Origin: Streptomyces sp. NRRL F-6131
GTDB taxonomy: Bacteria; Actinomycetota; Actinomycetes; Streptomycetales; Streptomycetaceae
Direction of reading: 5' to 3'
Length of the DNA: 64,000 bases
Assembly: GCA_000719695.1 (NCBI GenBank)
Contig: JOHN01000053.1
Location: forward strand, 28,101 to 92,100
Part shown: positions 36,663 through 45,493 of the stretch, piece by piece
Layout of the letters: each line of letters opens with the position of its first letter
How positions within the stretch are numbered: position 1 is the first letter of the stretch
The notes under the pieces: generated by a model
What the model was told of the DNA's origin: nothing
Database searches by the model: none
The model's input: the letters and a program-made list of their open reading frames with translations, nothing else
Translations under genes and position numbers: made by a program

Positions 36663-36687
36663 GTTTGCCCCCGCAGGGCCCGGGTAG
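36663..36687 (+). promoter_or_regulatory. Sigma-B-type promoter for the gas vesicle operon
   Basis: GTTT (36663-36666), 15 bases, then GGGTAG (36682-36687), close to the streptomycete stress-sigma consensus GNNT-N14-16-GGGTAY. It lies 76 bases before the first gene of the operon, with no other gene between. The rest of the 234-base spacer shows nothing else clear. Confidence 0.5.
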
Positions 36688-36762
36688 ACGACCCGGCCAT
36701 GGAACGGCTCTCCGACCGGAGAGGACCGGGGTCGTTCAGGGACTCTTCCAGGGACATCGAGC

Positions 36763-37668
36763 ATGAACAACGCCAAGCTTGCCGTCGCCGTGGGTGGAGG
36801 CTACCTCCTCGGGCGCCTGCACAAGGCCCGATGGGCGTTGGCCCTCGCGGGCATGGCGGCGGGAAAACGTCTGAGTGCCAATCCCGGGGTGCTCCTCGGT
36901 CAGGTGCTGGAATCCTCGCCCCAGCTGCGTGAGCTGGCCGGCGACGTTCGCGGTGAACTGACCAAGGCCGGGAAGAAGGCGGCCGTCGCGGCCGCGAGCA
37001 ACCGGGTCAGCGCGCTGACCGACCAGCTCCAGCGGCGGACCGAAGGCCTGCGCGCGGGCACCTCCGGGCGCGACGAGGATCCGGACGAAGCGGAGGACTC
37101 CGAGGAGTCGGAGGAGGAACCGGACGAGGCCGAGGAGTCGGAGGAGGAACCGGACGAGGCCGAGGAGCCGGAGGAGGAAGCCGAGGAGGAGCCGAAGGAG
37201 AAGCGGCGGGCGCCGCGCTCCAGGAGCGGCTCGTCGGCACGCTCGGCGGCGTCCACCACCCGGCGCGCGGCATCGTCGGCCACCGAGCGGGCCGCCCCGG
37301 CCACGGCCAAGCGGGCCGCGTCGAGCACCGCCAAGCGGGCCGTGTCGTCCACGGCCAAGCGCGCGACCGGCGCCGCCGGTACGGCACGCGGGAGCGCGGC
37401 GTCCACCGGACGGGCCGCGAGCGCCGCCGCCGGGTCGAAGAGCCCGGCCAAGAAGACGGCCGCCCCGCGCAAGAGCGCGACGGCGACGGCGACGAGGACG
37501 ACGGCGAAGAAGACGGCGCCGGCCGCGAAGAAGACCACGGCCGCGGCGCGGAAGTCGACGTCGACCGCCACCCGCAAGAGCGCGACCGCGCCGGCGAAGA
37601 AGACCGGCACCACCTCGGCGCGCAAGACCACGAGCCCGCGCGCCTCATCGACGCGCAAGCGGGGTTGA
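36763..37668 (+). CDS. Gas vesicle accessory protein with acidic block and H1-like basic tail
   Basis: 301 residues. Residues 1-35 resemble a short amphipathic or membrane anchor (LAVAVGGGYLLGRLHKARWALALAG). Residues about 100-147 are almost all Glu/Asp with a repeated EEPDEAEES unit, and about 148-301 are an Ala/Lys/Arg/Ser/Thr tail (AKRAASSTAKRA, KKTAPAAKK) like eukaryotic histone H1. First gene of the gas vesicle operon, 5 bases before the next gene. Proteins of this kind open streptomycete gvp clusters; the biochemical role is unknown. Confidence 0.7.
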   Translation: MNNAKLAVAVGGGYLLGRLHKARWALALAGMAAGKRLSANPGVLLGQVLESSPQLRELAGDVRGELTKAGKKAAVAAASNRVSALTDQLQRRTEGLRAGTSGRDEDPDEAEDSEESEEEPDEAEESEEEPDEAEEPEEEAEEEPKEKRRAPRSRSGSSARSAASTTRRAASSATERAAPATAKRAASSTAKRAVSSTAKRATGAAGTARGSAASTGRAASAAAGSKSPAKKTAAPRKSATATATRTTAKKTAPAAKKTTAAARKSTSTATRKSATAPAKKTGTTSARKTTSPRASSTRKRG

Positions 37669-37673
37669 GAACC

Positions 37674-38963
37674 ATGGCCGAGCGTACCGAGAACCGAGCC
37701 CCGGGCGGGCTGGGCGAGCTGCTGTCGGCCCTCCCCACCGACCGGCTCATCGAGCAGGCGCGCGAACTGGCGGCCGCCGCGGGCGAACGCGCCGTGGCGA
37801 TGGCCGGCGACAAGATCTCCGAGACCACCGACCGGCTCGTCGACTACGCGGAGAACGGTGGCCGATCGTCGGGCGGTGGTGACGAGTCGGACGGCGGGGG
37901 CAGCCCCTCGCCGATGCGGCTGATGCTGGGGGCGGGCGCCGCCGGGTTGAAGCAGGTCGTCAGCTCGAAACTCACCGGCGGGGGCGGGAAGGGCGGTGGC
38001 AAGGGCGGGAAGCTCAAGCTCACCAACATCGTCGAGGAGATCGAGGTCGGGGTGCCCGTACGGGTCGCCTACAACCAGTGGACCCAGTTCCAGGACTTCC
38101 CCAAGTTCACCAAGCGTCTGGAGAGCGTGGAACAGAAGTCCGACAACAAGATCTCGTGGAAGGCCGGGATCTTCCTGTCGCACCGCGTCTGGGAGTCGAC
38201 GATCGTCAAACAGGTGCCCGACGAGCTGATCGTCTGGCGGTCCAAGGGCGCCAAGGGCCACGTCAACGGCACGGTGACCTTCCACGAGCTGACGCCCAAC
38301 CTCACCAAGATCCTGCTGGTCCTGGAGTACCACCCGCAGGGACTGTTCGAACGCACGGGCAACCTGTGGCGGGCCCAGGGCCGACGGACACGCCTCGAAC
38401 TCAAGCACTTCCGTCGCCATGTGATGACGCAGACCATCCTCGATCCGGACGCGACCGAGGGCTGGCGCGGGGAGATCCGCGACGGTGAGGTCGTGCAGTC
38501 CCACGAGGACGCCCTCGAGGAGGAGGAGGAGGAGAAGGACCAGGAGGAGTCGGAGGAGGACGAGCCGGAGGACGGCGCGGACGAGGAGGACACCGCCGGC
38601 GAGGACACCGGGGAGTACGAGCCGGAGGACGAGGAAGCCGAAGACCAGGAACCGGAGGACGAGGAGGACGAGGAGGACGAGGAACCGGAGGAGGACGAAG
38701 CGGACCAGTCCGACGACGAGGACGAGGGCGCCTACGAGGACGACCAGTACGAGGACGACGAGGAGGACGAGGAGGGTGACGGCGAGGGCGCGGACGACGA
38801 GTACGAGGACGACGAAGGTGAGGACGAGGACGAGGACGAGGAGCAGGACGGTTACGGCGACGAGGACGAGTACGACGCCGAGGAGGACTACGCCGACGAG
38901 GCCGAGGACGACGACACGGCCCGACCCTCCGCCCGCAAGCGGGCCCCCGCCCGGGCGAGGTGA
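37674..38963 (+). CDS. SRPBCC-domain protein with very acidic tail, gas vesicle cluster
   Basis: 429 residues. Residues about 115-265 are a START/SRPBCC (polyketide cyclase-dehydrase) domain: EEIEVGVPVRVAYNQWTQFQ, FPKFTKRLESVEQ, VWESTIVKQVPDELIVWRS. From about 275 to 415 the chain is nearly pure Asp/Glu, then it ends in a basic KRAPARAR. Placed between the H1-like protein and gvpA, it may be a lipid- or protein-binding assembly factor. The acidic tail could pair with the basic tail of its neighbour. This DNA is strongly purine-skewed because of GAG/GAC codons. Confidence 0.78.
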   Translation: MAERTENRAPGGLGELLSALPTDRLIEQARELAAAAGERAVAMAGDKISETTDRLVDYAENGGRSSGGGDESDGGGSPSPMRLMLGAGAAGLKQVVSSKLTGGGGKGGGKGGKLKLTNIVEEIEVGVPVRVAYNQWTQFQDFPKFTKRLESVEQKSDNKISWKAGIFLSHRVWESTIVKQVPDELIVWRSKGAKGHVNGTVTFHELTPNLTKILLVLEYHPQGLFERTGNLWRAQGRRTRLELKHFRRHVMTQTILDPDATEGWRGEIRDGEVVQSHEDALEEEEEEKDQEESEEDEPEDGADEEDTAGEDTGEYEPEDEEAEDQEPEDEEDEEDEEPEEDEADQSDDEDEGAYEDDQYEDDEEDEEGDGEGADDEYEDDEGEDEDEDEEQDGYGDEDEYDAEEDYADEAEDDDTARPSARKRAPARAR

Positions 38964-38969
38964 GCCGTG

Positions 38970-39401
38970 ATGACCGTCGCCCCGCGCCCCACCCACTACC
39001 TGGACCGGCCTTCGCCGAGCGGTCTGGTCGACGTCATCGACCTGATCCTCGACAAGGGCCTGGTCATCGACATCTACGTGCGCGTCTCCCTGGTCGGCAT
39101 CGAGCTGCTGACCATCGACGCCCGCATCGTGATCGCCAGCGTCGACACCTACCTGCGGTTCGCCGAGGCCGTGAACCGCCTGGACCTGACGGAGGACGGG
39201 AGCAAGGGCCTGCCCGAGCTGGTGCAGGACATGCAGCACGGCGGCGCCCGGCACAAGACGAAGGGCGCACTCGAAGGCGTCAAGGAGACGGTCGGCGACA
39301 TGATCGACCGGGTCAAGGGCGATGACGACGACGAACCGGAGCCCGAGCCGAAGGAGCGGCCCCGTCCGCGTCCGCGCGCCCGGCGGAGGGAGCAGGAGTG
39401 A
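38970..39401 (+). CDS. gvpA: Gas vesicle structural protein GvpA
   Basis: 143 residues; ATG 38970 follows GAGGTGAG with good spacing (GTG 38967 also possible). The core [20 protein letters not shown] and [20 protein letters not shown] is the canonical GvpA shell fold. It is followed by a C-terminal extension of about 75 residues with [17 protein letters not shown], long like other actinobacterial GvpA proteins. It forms the ribbed gas vesicle wall. Its stop overlaps the gvpF start. Confidence 0.9.
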   Translation: MTVAPRPTHYLDRPSPSGLVDVIDLILDKGLVIDIYVRVSLVGIELLTIDARIVIASVDTYLRFAEAVNRLDLTEDGSKGLPELVQDMQHGGARHKTKGALEGVKETVGDMIDRVKGDDDDEPEPEPKERPRPRPRARRREQE

Positions 39402-40210
39402 TGGACGGCCTGCCGCCCGCCGACGAGCGGGCCCGCTACATCTACGGCATCGTGCCGGCCGGGGCCGACGCCACGGGGCTCGAGGGGATCGGGGACCCGC
39501 CGGAGCCGGTGTCCCTGGTCCGGCACGGGGAGCTGGCGGCACTCGTCAGCACCGTGCCCACCGACCGACCGCTGGGCACCCCCGCCGACCTGCGGGGCCA
39601 CGCCCGGGTCCTGGACACGGCGGCCGCCCGCGGCGCGGTGCTGCCGCTGCGGTTCGGCGCGGTGGTCCGCGACACCGGGGCCGTCGCCGACCACCTGCTC
39701 GCCCCGCACCAGGAGGCCTTCCGGGGAGCGTTGGCGGACCTCCACGACACCGCCCAGGTCACCCTGCGCGGCACCTACCGGCAGGAGCGCGTCCTGCGGG
39801 AGGTGCTCGCCGACCGGGAGGACATCGCCCGGCTGCGCGCCCGGGTCGCCGCCGTCCCGGAGGCGGCCGCCCACTACGAACGGCTGCGGCTCGGCGAGTT
39901 GATCGCCCAGGAGATCGCCGCCCGGCGCGGGGAGGACACCGCGCTCGCGCTGGAACGCCTGGCACCGCTCGCGGTGTCCGTCCACACCCAGGACGCCGGC
40001 ACCGCCGTCGGCGACCAGGCGGTCGGCATGTCCTTCCTGGTCGACAAGAACGGCTGGGACGCGTTCGAGGCCGAGGCGGAGAGCCTCGCCCGCGACTGGG
40101 CGGGCCGGATCGACATGCGGCTGCTGGGCCCGCTCGCGCCGTACGACTTCGCCACCGCGGCCGTCGCCGACGCCCGGCCCGCGGAGGAGGCAGCAGGGTC
40201 ATGGGACTGA
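39401..40210 (+). CDS. gvpF: Gas vesicle protein GvpF (GvpL/GvpF family)
   Basis: 269 residues. GvpL/F features: ARYIYGIVPAGADATGLEGI at the start, LPLRFGAVVRDTGAVADHLL, and the C-terminal LAYLV-type strand DQAVGMSFLVDKNGWDAFEAE followed by GPLAPYDFAT. Accessory protein needed for vesicle nucleation. It overlaps gvpG by 10 bases. Confidence 0.9.
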   Translation: MDGLPPADERARYIYGIVPAGADATGLEGIGDPPEPVSLVRHGELAALVSTVPTDRPLGTPADLRGHARVLDTAAARGAVLPLRFGAVVRDTGAVADHLLAPHQEAFRGALADLHDTAQVTLRGTYRQERVLREVLADREDIARLRARVAAVPEAAAHYERLRLGELIAQEIAARRGEDTALALERLAPLAVSVHTQDAGTAVGDQAVGMSFLVDKNGWDAFEAEAESLARDWAGRIDMRLLGPLAPYDFATAAVADARPAEEAAGSWD

Positions 40211-40452
40211 TCTCCGGACTGTTCACCCTCCCGCTGGCCCCGGTGCGCGGGGTCGTCTGGATCGCGGAGCAGCTCCACGAGCAGGCCCGTCGCGAGTTGT
40301 CCGATCCCGCCGTGATCCGGGCCGGACTCGTCGAACTGGAGGCCGCGCGCGCCGACGGCACGATCAGCGAGGCGGACGCCGCCGCGCAGGAGGAGGAACT
40401 CGTCCGCCGCCTGTGGCAGTCCGAGGGCGGCGCCGGTCTCCGGGAGGTGTGA
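40201..40452 (+). CDS. gvpG: Gas vesicle protein GvpG
   Basis: 83 residues, starting inside the gvpF end. MGLISGLFTLPLAPVRGVVW followed by a charged helix (IAEQLHEQARRELSDPAVIR) and SEADAAAQEEELVRRLW is the standard GvpG pattern. Small helical assembly factor. Confidence 0.9.
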   Translation: MGLISGLFTLPLAPVRGVVWIAEQLHEQARRELSDPAVIRAGLVELEAARADGTISEADAAAQEEELVRRLWQSEGGAGLREV

Positions 40453-40455
40453 ACC

Positions 40456-40932
40456 ATGCCCGACCGTGAGCCGCGCCCCGCGCGCCGCCCGACCCGCGCC
40501 TCCGCCCCGCCGCCCGAGCCGGACGACGGTCCCCGTCGCACCCCGGCGGAGGACCGCGGTACGGCGGAGGACCGCACGGAGCGCCGCAGCGCCGAACGCC
40601 CCGCCCGCCGACGGACGGCCGGGGACGCGGACCGGCCCGCCCCGGCCCGGCGGCGCGACGGGCACGGCCGGGTCGACGCGCGCCACGCCGCCGCACGGGC
40701 GGCCGTCGACGTCCAGGAACTCACCGGGCGCAGCCCGGAGGGCATCACCTCGCTCGAACGCACCCCCGACGGCTGGCAGGTGGGCGTCGAGGTGCTGGAG
40801 ACGCGTCGTGTGCCGGACTCCACCGACATCCTGGCCGTCTACCAGGTCGTGCTGGACACCGAGGGCGAGCTCGTCTCCTACCGCCGGGACCGCCGCTACC
40901 ACCGGGGACGGGCGAGCGAGGAGCTGTCATGA
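40456..40932 (+). CDS. gvpO: Gas vesicle protein GvpO
   Basis: 158 residues. The N-terminal 75 are a disordered Arg/Pro/Asp-rich stretch; the GvpO domain is about 80-150: AAVDVQELTGRSPEGITSLE, VGVEVLETRRVPDSTDILAVYQV and ELVSYRRDRRYHRG. Required for vesicle formation in haloarchaea. ATGA overlap with gvpJ. Confidence 0.9.
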   Translation: MPDREPRPARRPTRASAPPPEPDDGPRRTPAEDRGTAEDRTERRSAERPARRRTAGDADRPAPARRRDGHGRVDARHAAARAAVDVQELTGRSPEGITSLERTPDGWQVGVEVLETRRVPDSTDILAVYQVVLDTEGELVSYRRDRRYHRGRASEELS

Positions 40933-41477
40933 GTGAGCTGAGCGGCTACGGCGGTGCCGGCCCGCTGGCGCACCTGCCGCGGACGGCCGCGGCGCCGCAG
41001 GCCACGAACCTCGCGGACCTGCTGGAGCGGGTGCTGGACAAGGGCATCGTCATCGCCGGGGACATCCGGATCAATCTGCTGGACATCGAGCTGCTGACGA
41101 TCAGGATCCGTCTGCTCGTCGCCTCCGTGGACCGGGCCCGTGAGATGGGCATCGACTGGTGGGAGCACGACCCGAGCCTCTCCTCGGGCCGGGGCGACCT
41201 GGTGGCGGAGAACCGGCTCCTGCGGGAGCGGCTCGACCGGCTCGAAGCCGCCCACGGGGAGGCTTCCGACGAAGGACCGTCCGACGAAGGACCGTCCGAC
41301 GAAGAACTGTCCGACGAAGGACCGTCCGACGAAGAACTGTCCGACGAAGGGCTGTCCGGCGAAGAACCGTCCGGCGATGCGCCGCCCACGGCGGAGCCGC
41401 CCGCCGACGAACCCGCCGCCCGTCCCGCCCGCCGACCCGCCCGCACCCGGCGCGCCCCCCGGACGGACCCGCCATGA
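40929..41477 (+). CDS. gvpJ: Gas vesicle protein GvpJ with SDEGP repeat tail
   Basis: 182 residues. GvpA-like core NLADLLERVLDKGIVIAGDI and INLLDIELLTIRIRLLVASV, then the GvpJ-specific MGIDWWEHDP. After a short coiled helix (ENRLLRERLDRLEAAHGEA) comes an eight-fold SDEGP/SDEEL pentapeptide repeat and an Arg/Pro tail. GvpJ is a minor tip or scaffold component. The repeat is an unusual expansion. Confidence 0.9.
   Translation: MSELSGYGGAGPLAHLPRTAAAPQATNLADLLERVLDKGIVIAGDIRINLLDIELLTIRIRLLVASVDRAREMGIDWWEHDPSLSSGRGDLVAENRLLRERLDRLEAAHGEASDEGPSDEGPSDEELSDEGPSDEELSDEGLSGEEPSGDAPPTAEPPADEPAARPARRPARTRRAPRTDPP
41265..41384 (+). repeat. 15-bp coding minisatellite in gvpJ
   Basis: Eight tandem 15-base units of TCCGACGAAGGACCG type, the last two diverged, coding SDEGP, SDEEL and variants. 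Copy number may vary between strains. Confidence 0.9.
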
Positions 41478-42268
41478 GCACCGCCGCCGCCCCCACCCTC
41501 ACCTGGCTCTACGCGGTCGCCGCAGCCGGGTGCGTCCCCCCGCCCGGTCTGACCGGTGTGGCCGGGGAGGAGCTGCGGGCCGTCACCGCCCCCGGGCTCA
41601 CCGCGCTGGCGGGCGCGGTGCCGCGGGCGGAGTTCGACGAGGAGCCGCTGCGCGCCCGCCTGGCGGACCCGGACCGGCTGGAGCACGCCGTGCGCGCGCA
41701 CCACCACGTGGTGGACGCGCTGGCCCGTACCGCCCCCGTGCTGCCCATGCGGTTCGCCAGCCTCTACCGGGACGACGCGCGGGCCGCCGTGATGCTCCGG
41801 GAGCACCGGGAGGAGCTGCTGGCCGCGCTCGACCGCGTCACCGACCGCGTCGAGTGGGGCGTCAAGGCCTACGCCAGGGCCGCCGAACCACCCGCCGAGC
41901 CACCTGCCGGGCCCGTCGCCGGCGCGGCCCGCCCCGGCACGGACTACCTGCTGCGCCGGCAGGCCCGGCAGCACCGGCGGGAGGCGACCGAGCAGCGGGC
42001 CGCCGAGGACGCCCTGCGGGTCCACACCGCGCTCGCGGGCGCGGCCGCCGGGGCCGCCCGCCATCCGTTGCAGCGGGCCGACCCGGCCGGTCACGGCGGG
42101 CCGATGGTCCTCAACGGCGCCTACCTCGTGGAGCGGACCGGCACGGGCGACTTCCACGCGGCCGTCGACGCGCTGTCCGCCCGGTTCCCCGGCCTGCTGC
42201 TGGAGACCACCGGACCGTGGCCGCCGTACTCGTTCACCACCGCCCGGACCGGGGAGGGATCGCGATGA
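41474..42268 (+). CDS. gvpL: Gas vesicle protein GvpL (GvpL/GvpF family)
   Basis: 264 residues, ATGA overlap with gvpJ. TWLYAVAAAGCVPPPGLTGV, VLPMRFASLYRDDARAAVML, a charged middle helix (DYLLRRQARQHRREATEQRA) and GGPMVLNGAYLVERTGTGDF near the end. Paralogue of GvpF; both interact with GvpA during nucleation. Confidence 0.9.
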   Translation: MSTAAAPTLTWLYAVAAAGCVPPPGLTGVAGEELRAVTAPGLTALAGAVPRAEFDEEPLRARLADPDRLEHAVRAHHHVVDALARTAPVLPMRFASLYRDDARAAVMLREHREELLAALDRVTDRVEWGVKAYARAAEPPAEPPAGPVAGAARPGTDYLLRRQARQHRREATEQRAAEDALRVHTALAGAAAGAARHPLQRADPAGHGGPMVLNGAYLVERTGTGDFHAAVDALSARFPGLLLETTGPWPPYSFTTARTGEGSR

Positions 42269-42576
42269 CCACCGGTCCCCGGTCGCCGGGCGCCCGGCCC
42301 GGTCCACCGCCCCTGGTGCCGCTGGTGCCCGAGCGGCCGGTCGCCCTGGTCGACCTGTTGGACCGACTGCTCGCCGGGGGCGTGGTCGTCGCCGGGGAGA
42401 TCACCCTGTCCGTCGCCGAGGTGGACCTGGTCCGGATCAGCCTGCGGGCGATGATCGCCTCCGTCCGCGCCGCGGTCCGGGCCGACGCCGGGACCGCCCT
42501 CCCGCCCGCCGGCGCGGACGCCGGGACGCCCACCGGACCGTCCGACCTCCCGCCCGCCGAGGGGGAGCCGCTGTGA
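42265..42576 (+). CDS. gvpS: Gas vesicle protein GvpS (GvpA/J family)
   Basis: 103 residues, ATGA overlap. Third GvpA-fold copy: VALVDLLDRLLAGGVVVAGE then ITLSVAEVDLVRISLRAMIASV, flanked by Pro-rich ends. Named by its place before gvpK in actinobacterial clusters. Confidence 0.85.
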   Translation: MTTGPRSPGARPGPPPLVPLVPERPVALVDLLDRLLAGGVVVAGEITLSVAEVDLVRISLRAMIASVRAAVRADAGTALPPAGADAGTPTGPSDLPPAEGEPL

Positions 42577-42893
42577 GCGCACCGCAGCCGTCGCCCCCCG
42601 CGCGCGGCGCGGCGCCCGCCGACCGCCGCGTCCCGCTGGAGCCCGAGACCGTCGCCCGCGATCTCACCTGCCTGGTCCTGACGTTGGTCGAACTCGTCCA
42701 CCAGCTGATGGAGCGCCAGGCCCTGCGCCGGATCGACCAGGGTGACCTCGACGAGGAGCGGATCGAGCAGCTGGGCCTGACCCTGATGGCGCTGGAGGAG
42801 GGCATCGACGAGCTGCGCGAGCACTTCGGCCTCACCCCGGACGACCTGAACGTCGACCTCGGCCCGCTCGGCCCGCTCCTCGCCCCCGACTGA
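42573..42893 (+). CDS. gvpK: Gas vesicle protein GvpK
   Basis: 106 residues, GTG overlapping the gvpS stop. Conserved LEPETVARDLTCLVLTLVEL, HQLMERQALRRIDQGDL and the C-terminal ELREHFGLTPDDLNVDLGPL are GvpK signatures. Last gene of the operon. Confidence 0.92.
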   Translation: MSAPQPSPPARGAAPADRRVPLEPETVARDLTCLVLTLVELVHQLMERQALRRIDQGDLDEERIEQLGLTLMALEEGIDELREHFGLTPDDLNVDLGPLGPLLAPD

Positions 42894-43261
42894 CCCGGAC
42901 CCACCGACCGACCCGAATCCCACCGACCCGAATCCCACCGTGGCCCGAGCGCAACCGGCGGCCCCGCCGTCACGGGCGGAAACATCCGGGCGTTCGCAGG
43001 GAATTCTCATCCGGCGCACGCCGGCCCGAGCCCCCGTACCAGGGCGGACGGAACACCCAGGTCCGTGCCGTTGGTGCGTATGCACCGGCCCGCGGGGGTG
43101 CCTCGGGCGCCGCGCCGAGACTGAAGTACCGTCGTCGGCAAGGCCATTGACGAGTACGCGGAAAGCGTCGCTAGGATGTCGGCGCCCTCAACGGCGGCCC
43201 TCCCGCGGACCGCCCCCGGGTGACGATCTCCGTTCCGTCCGCACGTCGGCTGGAGGGGGCC
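42894..43261. other. Intergenic region with promoter before prolyl oligopeptidase
   Basis: 368 bases without a gene. Two 15-bp direct repeats (GACCCGAATCCCACC) lie at 42910-42939. TTGACG (43147-43152) and TAGGAT (43172-43177), 19 bases apart, make a plausible vegetative promoter 85 bases before the peptidase ATG. No terminator hairpin is obvious after gvpK. Confidence 0.45.
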
Positions 43262-45400
43262 ATGCTGCCGATCGACCCGGCCGGGCGGCCGGAACATCCA
43301 CCCATCACACCCGGCGACACCGTCGAGCGGCTGGGTGGATACGACGTCCCCGACCCGTACCGCGTGCTGGAGGACGCCTCCGACCCGACGACCCGGGACT
43401 GGACGGCCGGCCAACAAGAGCTCCTCCGTCAGGTCCGTGCCGACTGGTCCACGGTGGGGGCGTTCCGCGCGGCGATGACCCGGCTGACCGCCTTCGAACA
43501 TCTGACCTCGCCCCAACTCGCCGGTGACCTCGCCTTCTTCACCGTGCGCGGGCCCGACGACGAACATCCCGCGCTGGCGGTCGCCGACCCCGACGGCACC
43601 CGTCGGATCCTGTTCGACCCGCAGCACCACGACCCCACCGGCTCTACCGCGCTGGGCGGTTGGACCCCCGACCCGACCGGCCGACTGGTGGCCGTGCAGA
43701 CCGCCGAGGGCGGTTCCGAGGAGTACGCCCTCCGGGTCCTGGAGGTGGCCACCGGCCGCACGGTGGACGGGCCGATCGGCGGCTGCCCGTACAGGGGCGT
43801 CGCCTGGCTGACCGGCCAGGACGCCTTCTACCACGTCCGCGGCGGCCCCCGCGGAGACCTCGGCGGCGGCGCCGACGACGGCGCCGCCGACGGGCCCGAG
43901 GGCACCGGCGCCCGGCTGTACCTGCACCGGCTCGGCGAGGACCCGGCGGACGACACCGAAGTCCTCGGCGCCGCCCGGTGCGTCGAGGAACCCGGCGCCG
44001 AACTGGACGTCCTGCTCGGCGCGGACGGCCGGTACCTGGTGGTCGCCGCCGCCGACGGCCTCTCCAGCGGCAACCGCGTCCGGATCGCCGACCTGACCCT
44101 GAGCGCGCCGGAGAAGCCGCACTGGCACCCGCTGACCGCCCTGGACGGCGGCTGGACCTCCCCCTGGCCGGCCACCGACGGCCTGCTCTACCTGCTCACC
44201 GACCTGGACGCGGACCGCGGCCGGATCCTGGTCCTGGACCCGGCGGCGCCGGAGCGAGCGCACACCCTCGTCCCCGAGCACGACCACGAGGTGCTGGAAT
44301 CCTTCGCCGTCCTGGACGACGCCGCGCTGCCCGTCCCGCTGCTGCTGGTGCTCCGCTCGGCCGGCGGCCACGGCCGGATCACCCGGCACGACCTGCGCAC
44401 CGGCGCGCCGCTCGGCGAGGTCCGGCTGCCCGGCACCGGGGTGATCAGCGAACTGACGTTCCGCCAGGGCGGCCACGAGGCCTGGTTCACCTACTCGGAC
44501 CCCACCACCCCCGAGACCGTCCACCGCTACGACGCCCACCGCGACAGCACCGAGGTGTGGTGCGCGCCCGGCGCGCCGGAGCCTCCCGCGGTGCTGGTCT
44601 CCGAACTGCGCTGCGCCTCCGAGGACGGCACCGAGGTGGTGGTACTGCTCACCCGGCCCGCCGACCGCCCGACCGGGCCTCTGCCGACGATCCTCCAGGG
44701 CTACGGCGCCTTCGGCGAACCGCAGGTCGCCGACTACTACGCGGCGGCCCTCGCCTGGGCCGGTCTGGGCGGCCAGTTCGCGGTGGCCCGGGTGCGGGGC
44801 GGCGGCGAGCACGGCGAGGCCTGGCACCGCGCCGGCATGCGCGAGCACAAGCGGAACAGCGTCGACGACTTCCTCGCCGCCGCCCGCGCCCTGCACGAGC
44901 GGGGACTCTGCCCGCCGGACGGGCTCGGCGCGTTCGGCCAGAGCGCCGGCGGGCTGCTGGTCGGCGCGGCGATGACCCGGCACCCGGAACTGTTCACCGC
45001 CGTGGCGGCCACCGCCGCTCTGCTCGACATGGCCCGCTACGAGCTGACCGGCTACGGACCCTACTGGACCGACGAGTTCGGCAGCCGGGAGGTCCCGGAG
45101 GAACTCGGCCGGCTGCTCGACCTGTCGCCGTACCACCACGTGGTGCCGGGCACCGCCTACCCGGCGGTGCTGCTGACCGCGTTCGAGGACGACGCCCGGG
45201 TCGACCCGCTGCACGCGCGGAAGATGTGCGCCGCGCTGCAGCGGGCGACCTCCTCGGCCCGCCCGGTGCTGCTCCGCCAGGAGGCCGGCATCGGCCACGG
45301 GGCACGGGCCCGCAGCGGGCGACTCGCCTATTTCGCCGATGTGCTGGCTTTCCAGGCCGAATATCTTGGACTTTCCGTCCACCCGGGCGAAGAAACCTGA
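43262..45400 (+). CDS. Prolyl oligopeptidase family serine peptidase
   Basis: 712 residues from ATG 43262 with GGAGGGGG just upstream. N-terminal VERLGGYDVPDPYRVLEDAS and a beta-propeller region (about 80-430) precede the alpha/beta hydrolase domain with Ser in GAFGQSAGGLLVG, Asp in AFEDDARVDP and His in EAGIGHGARA. No signal peptide, so cytosolic. It cuts short peptides after Pro (or similar). Immediately upstream of the small-peptide/ThiF gene set, it may serve as the leader peptidase. The usual GGSNGG serine motif is GQSAGG here. Confidence 0.85.
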   Translation: MLPIDPAGRPEHPPITPGDTVERLGGYDVPDPYRVLEDASDPTTRDWTAGQQELLRQVRADWSTVGAFRAAMTRLTAFEHLTSPQLAGDLAFFTVRGPDDEHPALAVADPDGTRRILFDPQHHDPTGSTALGGWTPDPTGRLVAVQTAEGGSEEYALRVLEVATGRTVDGPIGGCPYRGVAWLTGQDAFYHVRGGPRGDLGGGADDGAADGPEGTGARLYLHRLGEDPADDTEVLGAARCVEEPGAELDVLLGADGRYLVVAAADGLSSGNRVRIADLTLSAPEKPHWHPLTALDGGWTSPWPATDGLLYLLTDLDADRGRILVLDPAAPERAHTLVPEHDHEVLESFAVLDDAALPVPLLLVLRSAGGHGRITRHDLRTGAPLGEVRLPGTGVISELTFRQGGHEAWFTYSDPTTPETVHRYDAHRDSTEVWCAPGAPEPPAVLVSELRCASEDGTEVVVLLTRPADRPTGPLPTILQGYGAFGEPQVADYYAAALAWAGLGGQFAVARVRGGGEHGEAWHRAGMREHKRNSVDDFLAAARALHERGLCPPDGLGAFGQSAGGLLVGAAMTRHPELFTAVAATAALLDMARYELTGYGPYWTDEFGSREVPEELGRLLDLSPYHHVVPGTAYPAVLLTAFEDDARVDPLHARKMCAALQRATSSARPVLLRQEAGIGHGARARSGRLAYFADVLAFQAEYLGLSVHPGEET

Positions 45401-45430
45401 AGATCTCCCAGGAAAAGGTGTTCAGACATC

Positions 45431-45460
45431 TTGTCCGGGAAGTTCCGCCGTGAATAGCAT
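45431..45460 (+). promoter_or_regulatory. Promoter of the 18-codon peptide gene
   Basis: TTGTCC (45431-45436), 18-base spacer, TAGCAT (45455-45460), 34 bases before the peptide ATG. It lies entirely in the 93-base gap after the peptidase gene. Confidence 0.55.
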
Positions 45461-45493
45461 GGAGAGCGAAATCGGAGGGGGGAGGTGATTCCG

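Noticed and set aside
36900..39542. 880-codon minus-strand frame opposite the gas vesicle genes with Leu/Val-rich runs
   Set aside because: It is the complement of GAG/GAC-rich acidic tails, which read as Leu/Val on the other strand; no start site or family.
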